22,180 nucleotides of DNA, from contig JAOXYB010091273.1 in assembly GCA_028565635.1 (NCBI GenBank), forward strand, positions 1 to 22,180, written 5' to 3'. Shown one piece after another: positions 11,871 to 21,854 of the stretch (the first letter of the stretch is position 1; every line of letters begins with the position of its first letter). The notes beneath the pieces are model-generated. The model was not told the origin of the DNA. It did no database searches and saw nothing but the letters and a program-made list of their open reading frames with translations. A program made the translations under genes and the position numbers. Source of the DNA: Phoronis ovalis. Its lineage: Eukaryota; Phoronida; Phoronidae.

Positions 11871-12362
11871 TTTCGTTTCCGATGATTTGTCACTGTGGTT
11901 TTAAAATAGACGTCTTAGTTATGTTTTATAAACAAATATTAAACATACCGTTGGGAAAATATGGCATTCTACGCTATGAAAATGTTACTTTGCTGTTATA
12001 AATATTAAATAAAAATACCTTGGATATATCTTATATTTTAAGATGAAACATATGGAAATCTTGCGTTATTTTAATAAATTCAAAACTGTATCTGCACATA
12101 GACATTTTGGCTCTGGTTTGAAGTGGCGAGGTATTTATTATCCTAAAAAATGTATATTTTTCTTTAATTAATGCAAATACAACTACGATTTCATAATACT
12201 GAGAAATTCGAGAAAATGGTTAGTAATGCCATTAACAGGTTGTTCCATTTTATCATTTCAGACATGGTTGGAGCTGTGCCACTTTGAAATTTTTTTTAGG
12301 CTTTGCTTTCACCACCATTTGTGATACAGCCATTAACACTAACAGGCAATTGTACAATTGAA
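11871..12362. promoter_or_regulatory. Shared divergent promoter region of SCFD1 and ZW10 (492 bp between start codons)
   Basis: The region lies between two outward-facing start codons, so it must hold both 5' UTRs and the promoter(s), unless distant upstream exons exist. It is AT-rich with no CpG-island character. Visible short motifs are a POU octamer ATGCAAAT at 12171-12178 beside TTAATTA, and a perfect 14-bp palindrome CAATTGTACAATTG at 12347-12360, two bases before the ZW10 ATG. No clear TATA box can be assigned to either gene. An in-frame TAG at 12297-12299 bounds the ZW10 start. Confidence 0.7.
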
Positions 12363-12399
12363 ATGTCGTCATTTGTGAATGAAGTTTTGACTACAGCAG
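12363..12399 (+). CDS. ZW10: ZW10 first coding exon (37 nt)
   Basis: It encodes [12 protein letters not shown] plus one G before donor GTAATT. The G joins GA at 13399 to make Gly, giving [19 protein letters not shown]. This parallels the vertebrate start MASFVTEVLAHSGRLEKED residue for residue. The ATG at 13374, which is in frame with exon 2, lies inside intron 1 and is a decoy. Confidence 0.92.
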
Positions 12400-15300
12400 G
12401 TAATTGAAACACCCTTGCCTTCAGACAAGTATGTTGCTTTTAATAATAATATTTCTGGTAAAAGTCCAGTAAAAAAACGCAGTTGATAGGGCGGAGGAGG
12501 GGGGGGGGTGGTCAATATGAAAGTGGGTACCCATGTTCCAACATGACTTTTCAAAAAAGCCCATAACGAAGTGAAATTCTGCAAAAAATACACCCCTAAG
12601 GAAGTGATTTTTTGAAAAAATACAGCCCTAAGGGAGTGGATCACGTGATACCTGAACCCTGACCTGACCAATCGTATGCCGTGTTTTAAAAGGTCATTCT
12701 CAAAATAGCATCAATTCAGAAAGTAACTTTCATATGACGGGGAATACACATTCTGGTAAACATATTAAGTTTTCTTGACCGTATTTACACCCCTAACGAA
12801 GTGAAATTTGAACGATTGCCCTAACGAAGTGAACCTTCCAAACAACACCCCTTAGGAAGTGTCACACCTCCAAAAAATCACCCCTTTTCGTGATTTTAGC
12901 CAAAAAACAGACCCTAAGCACGTAATGCGCGTTACACGCCGGCGGTTCGAAAGACATACCCTTTCACGCGAAATTTTGTTGGAACATGTGTACCCACTTT
13001 CATATTGACCAACCCCCCGGGGGCTATAGTAGTATTAATAGTATAAAAGAGAGAGGTTTATACAATTTTATTTGCAATAACTGTGCACCAATAAAAAATT
13101 GATCAATTCGCAAGTCGTCTGCAATTGCAACACCACGGCAGGTTGAAGCCCCAACCTGCAGCTTGCCATAATGCAAGATAGTATCATCCGTTTTTATTAT
13201 CTAACTGGTTGCACTTGGAAAATATTTACTAGATTAATGTAGATTGGGGTATTCAACTAATCCGTTATTCAACTTTGTTGCTTTATATACTAGGTAATAT
13301 TTTGAAATATTTGGGTGTCACTGATTGTAAGTTGTGAGAAGAACTATAACATTGGCTATGATGTCATTTTAAAATGAATGTTTGTGACGTTCTTTTAGGA
13401 CAGCTACAGAAAGAAGAAGTCACTGCAAAACTTAGTCAGCTGTCCAAACGAATCCAGCAAGTTAAAGTTGATGTTCATGATGTACTTAGTAGCAAATATG
13501 CTGATTTTAAACCAAGTCTAAGCGTTGCTTTTGAGCTTGATAGTCAAGTCAAAACACTGTCAGATGATATGCATAAACTGACCGAGAAAATTGAAAACGA
13601 GGTATTTTATGTGTAAATGTAATTTATTGTATTTTTTAAATCCTGCATTACGCCTATATTTATTTTTGTTTATGAAGATTTGCAGTTTACAAGTGCTACA
13701 ATTTTTTCTGAAGAAAATTCTGCTATGGTTAATGGTTATTACATTATCTTATAGCATCTTTCTCTTGATTATTGGATTTCCTGTATATTCAATACTTTAA
13801 TTTTAATACTAGGTACGAACCATTTTGAAAGTATATCAATCATCTAATAATACCGTAGTCTAAAAACATAATTATGTTGCTTTCATGCAAGTGAACTATG
13901 ATCCTGTACTTAAGTATATTATTTTAGGTGAAAAATAAACTAAATGTCTCTACAACAGAGTTTAATGATTTGAGAACACAACTTGCAGAAAGTAATGGCA
14001 TCCTTGCTATCCTAGAGAAGCTGGTTCTGATTAATGATGCCCTACAAGCCTCGGATCGTGCGCTGAAAATTCAGGAATTTCCCGTTGCAGCTGATCATCT
14101 GCAAATAGTCCAAGATGTCCTTACTGAGCTGTCTAAAACACCAAGATTAGGAGAAATAAAACTGCTTGATGCACTGAGAGTTGAACTTTGTGTTCAGCAT
14201 GAAAGACTAATAAATGATTTGAATGAGGCTTGGAGTGAAAAAATCAAGTGGACAATACCAGATACAAATGAAGTCGACGTGGTTGTGGAATTGAACATTG
14301 TTAATACTGATAACAGAAAAATTCTTACAAGTGTAGTCAAAGGTATGGAAAAGGTTAATAGTAAGCTTCTTGAAACAAAGCTGTCACATTTTGGGGAACA
14401 TTTTCTTACACATATTGTCAAACGTATTCTTAACAACAGAGCTGTTGCAAATGTGAATGGCTCATTACTAAAGATCACGTATCAACTGCAGAATGATGAC
14501 ACTGCTCTTCCCAGTGAAGTTTTTACAAATCTGGATCTTGTATTCAATATGTTAAACAAGCAGCTATTGGGAATTAGTTTAAAGGATGCGAGTGACTCAG
14601 ACAGTGTAATGGAGAAATTTGGAGCTGTAATTGGTAGTAAATTCATTAAGATTCTCATTAAAGAATGTTTAGCTCCATCAGTTCCCACCAATCACAAAGA
14701 ACTGGACAAGTACCATCAAGTTATATCTGTCACTAAGCAGTTTTATCAAAAACTTGTCAAAATAAAGTTTTTACCTGCCAGTGATACAACGTTACTTGAC
14801 TACGTGAAAAATATTAATGTTCTGTTTGCTAACAAGAAATGTCAAGAAATTCTAGAAAGATCGAGACAGTTGATGACATCAGATATCCATAACACAGTCC
14901 GTATTAGTCAAGATGAATCACCTCGTGAAGTTGAGCCACTTGGAAAGGTGACTGTGAAAAAAGAGAAACCTGAGGAGCAGGCTGCCATGATAGTGTCTCA
15001 ACCAAAGTTTACTGCCTACAGGTTGCCTTCATGTTGCATCAGGTATACTAATAATACATTTTGTTTTCCCAACAAGTATTTTGCAAGATATGAAACTACT
15101 GTAGTGCAACTTTGTTAAAGGGTAATCGCCATGCTTGTGAAAACATGATTTTAAATCTATTTCATTCAGTGCATTACAGATATTGTAGATGTTTAACAAT
15201 GTCAGAGGAATATTCAGAAGTAAAATGTACTACAAGAAGACACTTTATAACACACTTTTATGCATTAGGCAACTTGAAAATAGACGGTTCAGAAACTCTA

Positions 15301-18300
15301 GCAGAATTTGCAGGATTAGAAATTTCATCTTGTTGCTAACTACATCTGATATGATCCGTATCATATGTTTCAGTACTTCAGTCCAAACCTTGATGGTGAT
15401 GGCTTATGAAACCCTGCAGGAGGCCACAGTCAGTTCACCGCAGTGTGCAGTGCAACTGTTTTATTGTGTGCGCAACATGTTCGAATTATTCTGCAGCATT
15501 GTTCCAACATATCACAGAGATAGTCTGTCTAAACTGCCACAGTTAACAGGTAATTTACAAATACCTATGAAGTGAAGGCGGGTCTCAGTAAAAATGGTTT
15601 GTTTTAGGGAGATTATTGAGTCAGATTTTTGGAAAACATAAGAATTTTTAGCTGTGACTGTAGGAAAGGATGGATTCATACTTTTGCAGTAGCCAGAGGC
15701 ATAAGTTTTGCATAGTAGAGGTTTAGTAGATGATTGCTTGCCTATTTAAAGTTATGCAAGGATGTCATTCATGTGGTACTTAACATTTAGTGATGAATAC
15801 ATTGATTGTGTACAAAGTTAGAAACAGTTTTGTTTTAAATACGTACCAGAATTTATTACCAAAAATGAGTTAAAGTTATGAAACTAGAGTCTTTGTTGGA
15901 AATTGAAGCTTAAGAATTTTTTTTTTTTTATTGTCAAAATTTGTTAACATGCATTGGAGTATTTTTTTTACTTTTTAGCTATCCACCACAACAACTGCAT
16001 GTATATTGCTCACCACTTGCTAACTCTTGGACATCAATTTTCTCCCAAGTTGTCTGAGTCTTTAATTGCACCTACATTTGTTGACCTGGTTCCTAAATTG
16101 AGGCAACTTGGCACGGACATCTTCCTTCAGCAGATGCAAGCTCAGAAAGGCCAGATAATTGAGTATTTAAAAGGTGCACAAGGTATGGTAATATTATGAG
16201 TATTTAAAAGGTGCACAAGGTATGGTAATATTATGTGGCATGCAAGAATATGCAACCTAAATCCTTAACTATGTGTAAGGTACAGCAACACAGTGTTATG
16301 GCTTCCAATGTCCTGCAAAAAACCTTTATTAAAAAACATGAAACAAAATTGGTATGGTCTAGTGTAGTTCCAGAGTTAATAAATAAATAAAAAAGTAAAG
16401 ATGTAATGTTGAGAAAGCAATCTGAAAATGCTGAAATCCTGGATTGAACCAGGGACCTATAGATATTCAGTCTAACACTCTCCCAACTGAGCTATTTCTA
16501 TTGCTATGTAATCATATAAGGTATATTGTATCACAACTGCAACAGAGGTCTTGCCAGGTATCTTATCATTTTGTATTTGGTCCTAACTTTTACATACAAT
16601 GACCGCTGTATAGTATTAAAACATGAAGTAGGAGTACATATAAAATAAAACGTGGCTGCAGTAAATTATTTCGACTAATCATATTACTTTGATTTGCTAG
16701 TTTCTGTCATGACACACAGCAGTATGCAATTCACTACTTAATGTTGTGGTGGCACCTTATCTGATGTGATGTATAGTTGTTTATAGCAGAAAAACCCCCG
16801 GAAATTGTCAATGCCTTGCACGGTCCAGTATCAACATCCATATCAGAATTGTTGGTACTGAAAAGTACAAGGTATTATTAGCCTTGAAGATTTTCCCCAC
16901 TTTATGTCCCAACTTTTTGTTGTTGGAAGTCATAATAAGTGTTGCTGAGATAAGAACTGTAATCCTGATTTAGATAAGCTTAGTGCTCACAGGTCTTTTC
17001 GTTGCTGTGCTAACACCAATATTTAAGGTGCTTGCTAATAAAGGAATATGCCGTCAAGGAAACGTTTCTTAGAGGTATGACCATGCGGGCTTTGTAAACA
17101 TTGCCAGTTTCTTAGACCCTACGCATTTATCTCTTAGTTGTGTAATGAATCGTTATACAGTATGAACAGCTCAGAGATCTGCAGTGGATGTTAATTTTAA
17201 AGTAAGTTTATTATTCATTTTCTTTTAGGATTTGATGGAGTAGCAGAAGATCAAAACTATGGAAATTGTGAAAGAGCAATCAAACAATCATTGCATCTGC
17301 TACATCGTTTGAGTAAAGTTTGGAATGAAGTATTACCCGAGAATATTTTTCACAAATCTATAGGTATTGAGAGCACCAGAAAGAATTACAATAATAAGCT
17401 AAAAAAGTTAACACTGTCGAAAAACCAATTTTAGTGTTTTCTGCATTAAGATGACAATGATTTTAGAAGAGTAACTAAGATGTGGGCTTTTTGAGATGTC
17501 AAACTTTATGATGGAATTATTCTGCTAAAATTGCTACTCCACAAAAAATCATGGTGATACTTGAAAAATGACGAAAAATGGCAAATTTTTGATTTGATTA
17601 TTGTAGATATCATTTTACTTTCAAAATTGTTCTTACGCTTAAACTTGTACTTCTAAAGTGAGTAAAATGTATCATAAAGATTTTAGTAACTTCATACTAT
17701 AGTTATATTCTTTATCTATTCCGGAGAGCTTTTGACTGTAGCTAATCTCTCTAAACTAACAGGAACAGCTAAAGAATACAATTCTTGTTTCTTGTGGCTA
17801 AAATCTTTGTGATATTATACAGCTGATGAAATGAATAAACTATGAAATGGGCAACACTAATATAAATATTTTCCTTTACTTTATGTGGAATAATTCAAAC
17901 TGCACTGTAAATAGGTAAGTATATACTACAGATGTTACAGATGTCCATGTTTAACTTTTTGCTGTTACATTTTAGGAACCTTGCTAAGTGCAACTTTGCT
18001 CGAGATTGTAAGCAACGTCACTGCCCTAGAAGATATATCTGCCGATGATGCCACACAACTTCATACATTATTAACTATTCTTCATGACAAAGCATCAGAG
18101 CTGTTCCTTATCAAAGATGAAGCTAACATAAATGCTGCTATTCTGTTATTCAAATATGTTCCAAAGTGGCAAAAGTTTTCAGAGCTGATGCTCGTATTGA
18201 ATGCTAGTTTGCAAGATATTTCGGATCGTTGGTCTGATGGCAAAGGTCCATTAGGAAATGAGTTCACTCCAAATGAAATCAAGCAGTTGATTAGAGCCTT

Positions 18301-18349
18301 GTTTCAAAACACTGATCGCAGGGCAAATGTTTTAGCAAAAATTCGATAA
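12363..18349 (+). CDS. ZW10: ZW10, kinetochore RZZ / ER NRZ tether subunit; 7 coding exons, 747 aa
   Basis: ZW10 works with ROD and Zwilch at kinetochores to recruit dynein and Mad1/Mad2. With RINT1 and NBAS it forms the ER tether for Golgi-derived vesicles, bound to syntaxin 18. Coding exons: 12363-12399, 13399-13601, 13928-15042, 15374-15549, 15979-16182, 17229-17363, 17976-18349. All joins are GT/AG and phase-consistent (2244 nt). Landmarks are FVNEVL (res 4), a heptad-rich N-terminal coiled coil (about 16-80), [19 protein letters not shown] (about 275), [14 protein letters not shown] (about 378), [33 protein letters not shown] split here as [11 protein letters not shown] (about 518), [23 protein letters not shown] and the C-terminal [10 protein letters not shown]...LIRALFQNT-x-RRA. 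Human ZW10 is about 779 aa. No disabling change is seen. The exon-5 donor is duplicated in tandem. Confidence 0.95.
12500..13023 (+). mobile_element. Repeat copy 2: about 520-bp non-autonomous DNA-transposon-like element with terminal inverted repeats
   Basis: The left end (about 12503-12543) is a near-perfect inverted copy of the right end (about 12978-13018). Both read inward as oligo-G, then GGTCAATATGAAAGTGGGTA, then a CATGTTCCAACA core; I count two mismatches over about 41 bp. Both ends are bordered by oligo-G/C. Internal units begin CCC(C)TAA and contain GAAGTG, in two blocks around a unique middle (about 12640-12785). It has no ORF, so it is MITE-like. Target-site duplication could not be resolved because of the G-runs. 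It occupies much of ZW10 intron 1. The superfamily is not recognised. Confidence 0.75.
12642..12672. promoter_or_regulatory. E-box and CCAAT box inside repeat copy 2
   Basis: The palindrome TCACGTGA (E-box CACGTG at 12642-12647) is followed by CCAAT at 12668-12672. Both are in the unique middle of copy 2, about 280 bp downstream of the ZW10 start codon. They match bHLH-Zip (USF/TFE type) and NF-Y sites by sequence only. Confidence 0.3.
16161..16234 (+). repeat. Perfect 37-bp tandem duplication spanning the ZW10 exon 5 / intron 5 boundary
   Basis: Bases 16161-16197 are repeated exactly at 16198-16234. Each unit holds the last 22 coding bases of exon 5 and 15 intronic bases, including the donor AAG|GTATGG. 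Two identical donors therefore exist, at 16183 and 16220. Only the first keeps the frame with exon 6. Use of the second would add 37 nt and read into a TGA at 16197-16199. Confidence 0.95.
16235..17228 (+). other. ZW10 intron 5, remainder
   Basis: This is the largest ZW10 intron after intron 1. Apart from the tRNA-like relic and the second donor copy, I see no element or coding potential. It ends in a good acceptor TTTTCTTTTAG. ZW10 introns 2-4 and 6 (about 330-610 nt) are likewise AT-rich with nothing recognised. Confidence 0.6.
16429..16501 (-). pseudogene. Decayed tRNA-Phe(GAA)-like sequence in ZW10 intron 5
   Basis: Read on the minus strand, this 73-nt block has the order of eukaryotic tRNA-Phe. 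It has A-box TAGCTCAGTTGG, the loop CTGAATA with anticodon GAA, the variable AGGTC, and B-box GGTTCAATCC. Several stems no longer pair: acceptor positions 1-72 and 3-70, anticodon stem 27-43, and two T-stem pairs. Position 37 is T where tRNA-Phe has a purine. It is antisense to ZW10. A short T-rich stretch with ATTT repeats follows its 3' side (16379-16400), which may hint at a tRNA-derived SINE or retro-copy. Confidence 0.8.
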
Positions 18350-19680
18350 AGAAGTTAACATAATGAAATGTAAATTATTATACTTATCATTGAAGTTGGT
18401 AGCTGCATTTATTTAGCTGTATAAGTTCACTTATTTTGGCTTATAGTAATATTGTTTCAAATCTTGCTTCAAAATGTTTACCATTATGTTGACTGTTGTG
18501 AACGAAAAGTAAACAAACCATTTATTAAGTGCCTTGATTTAAGTGCTGAGGAATTTATCATACAAATATATTTTATAAACCATTGATTTCAGTATTGGAA
18601 AAGTATTCTCTCTTTAGTGTTACCAGATGCATGTTTTACATGAAATTTCTAATAGTTAGTGAAAATTACTTTATTGAAAATATTGAAACAACAAGAACAA
18701 TATCAAATTTTCCAAAGAACTACCAATCTTAATCTGACATGTAAAATACTTAGAGCGGAGCTGTATTGTTCTTTTGTTTACATATACAACAAAAATAATA
18801 TATGAAACCTTAATCTAAAAATATCAGTTATCTTGCACATTTAAAATGATTACTTGAAATTTCATCTGTCAGCACCAATTAAAGTTACTATTATAAAATT
18901 TTGTGTTACAACAAATCTGTTACAAGATGCAAGTACACGGAACTTACTAAAATATGCATTAAATAAGTTAAAATACTTGTTAAACTATGTCCCTGGATGA
19001 AGTGAATGTTGCTAAGGTCAATCTCAATATTTTCTGAACCATGTGTTGGACTATTGGGCATACTAAATCTCCAATTATTTAATAATCACATTGCAGATAT
19101 TCTAAATAGTAATATTTATTTTAAATCACTATAAATGCAAAAAAATCGCTGTTTCCATAGGATAATTTCCCTAGTTGTACCTATTTCATGAAGAAACTTG
19201 TGTAATAATTTCATAATTCAAGCACTTTTTTTGTCAAACATGGATACTACAAAGTACTAGTTAATGACGGTTCAGAAAAAAATTGTAACAGATCTTCCAT
19301 CCTATTCGCTCTTAAAAAATTAAAGAACCATTTCTTGTGTCATGCATGTATTAATGGCTTTTAATAAATTCCTGAAGTGGCATATACTGTGATGCGTATT
19401 TGCTATGTTTCACATTGCATTTTGTAACAGATATAGAAAAACTATTAGAATGTCTCTGAACTTGTGCTAGTCTTAGTGTTAAGTCGGTTATTAATATAAC
19501 ACTATAGCAAAATTTGCCAAAATAGTATATACATGTATTTATAACAATAATTGTCAGATAGTTTTTTAATGAAGTTTCCTCTGATAGTCAGTTTCATTTT
19601 CTCCATCACATTTGCACTGAATTTGTTGAGGTTTCTTTTTACCGGGTGTTACGTTTCACAGCGAGCTCGTTTTGTATGAT
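18350..19680. other. Intergenic/3' UTR region between convergent ZW10 and the SR-protein gene
   Basis: This AT-rich region has no supported ORF. For ZW10 (plus) the nearest candidate poly(A) signals are ATTAAA at 18878-18883 and 18958-18963 and AATAAA at 19363-19368, suggesting a 3' UTR of 0.5-1 kb. For the minus-strand gene, ATTAAA at 19565-19570 lies about 110 nt past its stop, and AATAAA at 19115-19120 lies further on. Convergent 3' UTRs could overlap. Confidence 0.5.
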
Positions 19681-19738
19681 TTACCGCCTAGTTGATCGTG
19701 AAGTTGTCCTATCTCGCTGGCTAGATGATGGATTAGAT
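19681..19738 (-). CDS. Proposed last coding exon of the SR-protein gene (58 nt)
   Basis: After acceptor TAATTTGCAG, the phase-2 continuation gives [19 protein letters not shown] and a stop. This Ser/Arg-rich tail fits an RS domain, whereas the plus-strand reading of the same bases is featureless. The preceding exon ends CACAG|GTATTT at 19993. Confidence 0.7.
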
Positions 19739-21854
19739 CTGCAAATTAAAATAAAGCAAACAGCTGCTATTAAACAAAACTATTTGAATATGCTTCCTGA
19801 TTTATTGATTTGCAATGCTTTATTTTAAAAGCACATATAACATAACTGTATTATAAATGTAGTATGATACAGAACAAGTAAACTGAAAAATCCAAGCCTC
19901 ACAAAAACATGCGTTGTCTGCCAACCTTTTATAATACACAACATTGTTTGGATGAATAGCGGGTCTTAGTGGTATGTCAAAATGTAAAATACCTGTGAAT
20001 TGCCTGGCTGTTATCACGCTCTTTATTAGACCTTTTCTGATCATGGCCATTATCATTCCTCTTGTGATCACTTCTACGGTCTTTAATGCTCATTTTCTGT
20101 TCATGGTTATGGTCCCTGTTGTGCTTTCTTTCATTTGACACGCGGTCTTGATCATGATGATTCGTATTGTTCCTTTTTTCATCTGATGCACGCCGTTGAT
20201 TTACATCCTCCTTGTGACCTTTGGCATTTCGTGGATTGCTTCTGTCGCGTACTCTGTTAGAAGACACAGGTGCTGGAGACCTAAGCGAAAACAGTGTTTG
20301 AAACACGCAATTTAAACAGGTTGTAATGAGACACCGCCTACTTTGGGAGATTTTGTGGTTTCCTAGATAAGATATGTTCGCATACACTCGTAGAAACTTG
20401 CATGACTTACCACATTTTTACACTGAATTTTCATTGTTGTTGTTACGTAAACTTGCGATGCATAAGACCAATTACAAAGAATAATCCAATTGTAGAAGAA
20501 TTTATAATTCTAAGTATTCCGTTATAACATGTACTTTCAGTGATAGTTACTAGATGTAAGATGTTGGATGTAGTAGTTGTAAGGTGTGTTTACTCATTAA
20601 TCCCACAATACGCTGTCAAATTGCATAAAATACAAATAAAGGAAATTATCTCCAAACTGGTGTAACCCTCTCAGTGCGAAAGACTTGGCAGCATATTCTT
20701 CAGCCAAGTTCTGCATATACACATTTAAACTTAACATACTTCCAGCTGCAAAAGATGTGACACAAAACCAGGATGACATAGACTGAGTATACCATACTAG
20801 CAGATGTTTAGAGAACAGTTGCTCAGGTCAGTGATCGTCAAGAAACTCACAAATAACACTTTAGTACGGAAATTTAACTTTAACAAGATCACTATGGTGT
20901 TCAGGTGTTGACAGTAACACAGATATGTTGTATAGTTGTGTAGCGGCTGTTCCTGTAGTATACAGCATCTGCAAAGAACAAAATTGGTTAACCCTTTGGA
21001 TACCTGTGTCGAGGAATTGGTGAACGACTACGATGATTATTCCTGCTAAACTGATGTGATAGGTGTCGTGGCAAAGATGATGTCTGCTGTGGAGGTGATC
21101 GCTGACGAGAGCGGTTTGACGGTGGACCATATTGGCGATAACGAGAAGGTGGTAAATTTGGTGAACGGCGACCATATTCATCAGGTAATACTGATGGCTG
21201 ATATGACATAGATGGTGGTGGAGTACGATATCTTCGTCTTGTTCTGTCAAAGTCTGGTGTCTCATAACGTGAATCCACTCGACGAGTTTCTTCAGAATAA
21301 CGAGATAACGGTTCTAGGCGAAAATCACGACGATCTAATTCATACAAGTAATCCTTTGAATGAGGATAGCTTTCTCTAAGAGGATATCCTGGTTGTGGGG
21401 ACGGTACCCGTTGATAACCATCACGATAAAACAAACCACTTTTGCGATGATTTTCATACAAATCATAAGCAAACGGTGGCGGTGGCGGTGTCAATGGACG
21501 GCGTGATCTTTCATGCATGTAATGAGGTGGAGTTAACTGTCGGCGGGGAAGCGGGGAAGTACGGCGTTTTTTATAGGCATGTCTATCCCAACCTTTTACA
21601 GGTGGATTAAAGTGTTTGTCTTTGCCAGCTTTGGCAATTTCTACACGAATACGAGATCCACACACTTCTTTTCCGTCTAATCTCTGACAGGCCTTTTCTG
21701 CTTCTCGCTTATTAGCAAAAAAGACAAATGCAAATCCTGGAGGATTTCGAGCAATCCACACATCTTCTAACGGACCATAGCGGGAAAAGGCACTATACAG
21801 TTCATCTCTTTGAACACCTTCCAATAGATCACCAACATAAACTTTAATAGGCAT
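19681..21854 (-). CDS. Single-RRM SR-family splicing factor, SRSF3/Rbp1-like; 3 coding exons, 398 aa
   Basis: The N-terminal RRM (about res 4-72) has RNP2 VYVGDL and RNP1 GFAFVFF within [13 protein letters not shown], the signature of the SRSF3/SRSF7/Rbp1 group. It has no CCHC zinc knuckle, so it is closer to SRSF3 than SRSF7. The tail is long and unusual: Pro/Tyr/Arg-rich (about 95-240), then RS/SP-containing, then a charged Arg/Asp/Asn/His/Lys segment, ending in a short Ser/Arg tail. Coding exons on minus: 21854-21004, 20280-19993, 19738-19681, all phase-consistent (1197 nt). A splice acceptor lies 7 nt before the ATG, so at least one 5' UTR exon is upstream. The expected role is nuclear pre-mRNA splicing. 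The last exon is inferred from splice phase and RS-type composition. Without it, readthrough ends at 19977. Confidence 0.85.
20281..21003 (-). other. Intron 1 of the SR-protein gene (723 nt)
   Basis: Donor CACAG|GTATCC and acceptor TTTTCGCTTAG|G flank it. Reading through the donor meets a stop after four residues, giving a possible 288-aa retained-intron form. SR genes often carry poison cassette exons, but I could not identify one here. Confidence 0.6.

Noticed and set aside
13374-13398. ATG giving MNVCDVLL as ZW10 N-terminus
   Set aside because: These bases precede a strong acceptor. The upstream exon at 12363-12399 restores the conserved start with correct phase.
15790-15860. GTGATGA as a snoRNA C box in ZW10 intron 4
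   Set aside because: No D box CTGA follows within the usual distance.
19646-19828. 60-residue plus-strand ORF
   Set aside because: It is antisense to the proposed RS-tail exon of the SR gene and resembles nothing known.
20597-20779. 60-residue minus-strand ORF as a poison exon of the SR gene
   Set aside because: No convincing acceptor/donor pair frames it and the protein is not recognised.
20861-21265. 134-residue minus-strand His-rich ORF
   Set aside because: It is an out-of-frame shadow of the SR-protein tail, whose repeated Arg codons read as His/Leu in this frame.
21395-21610. 71-residue plus-strand ORF
   Set aside because: It is antisense to the SR-protein coding exon and shows no independent evidence.
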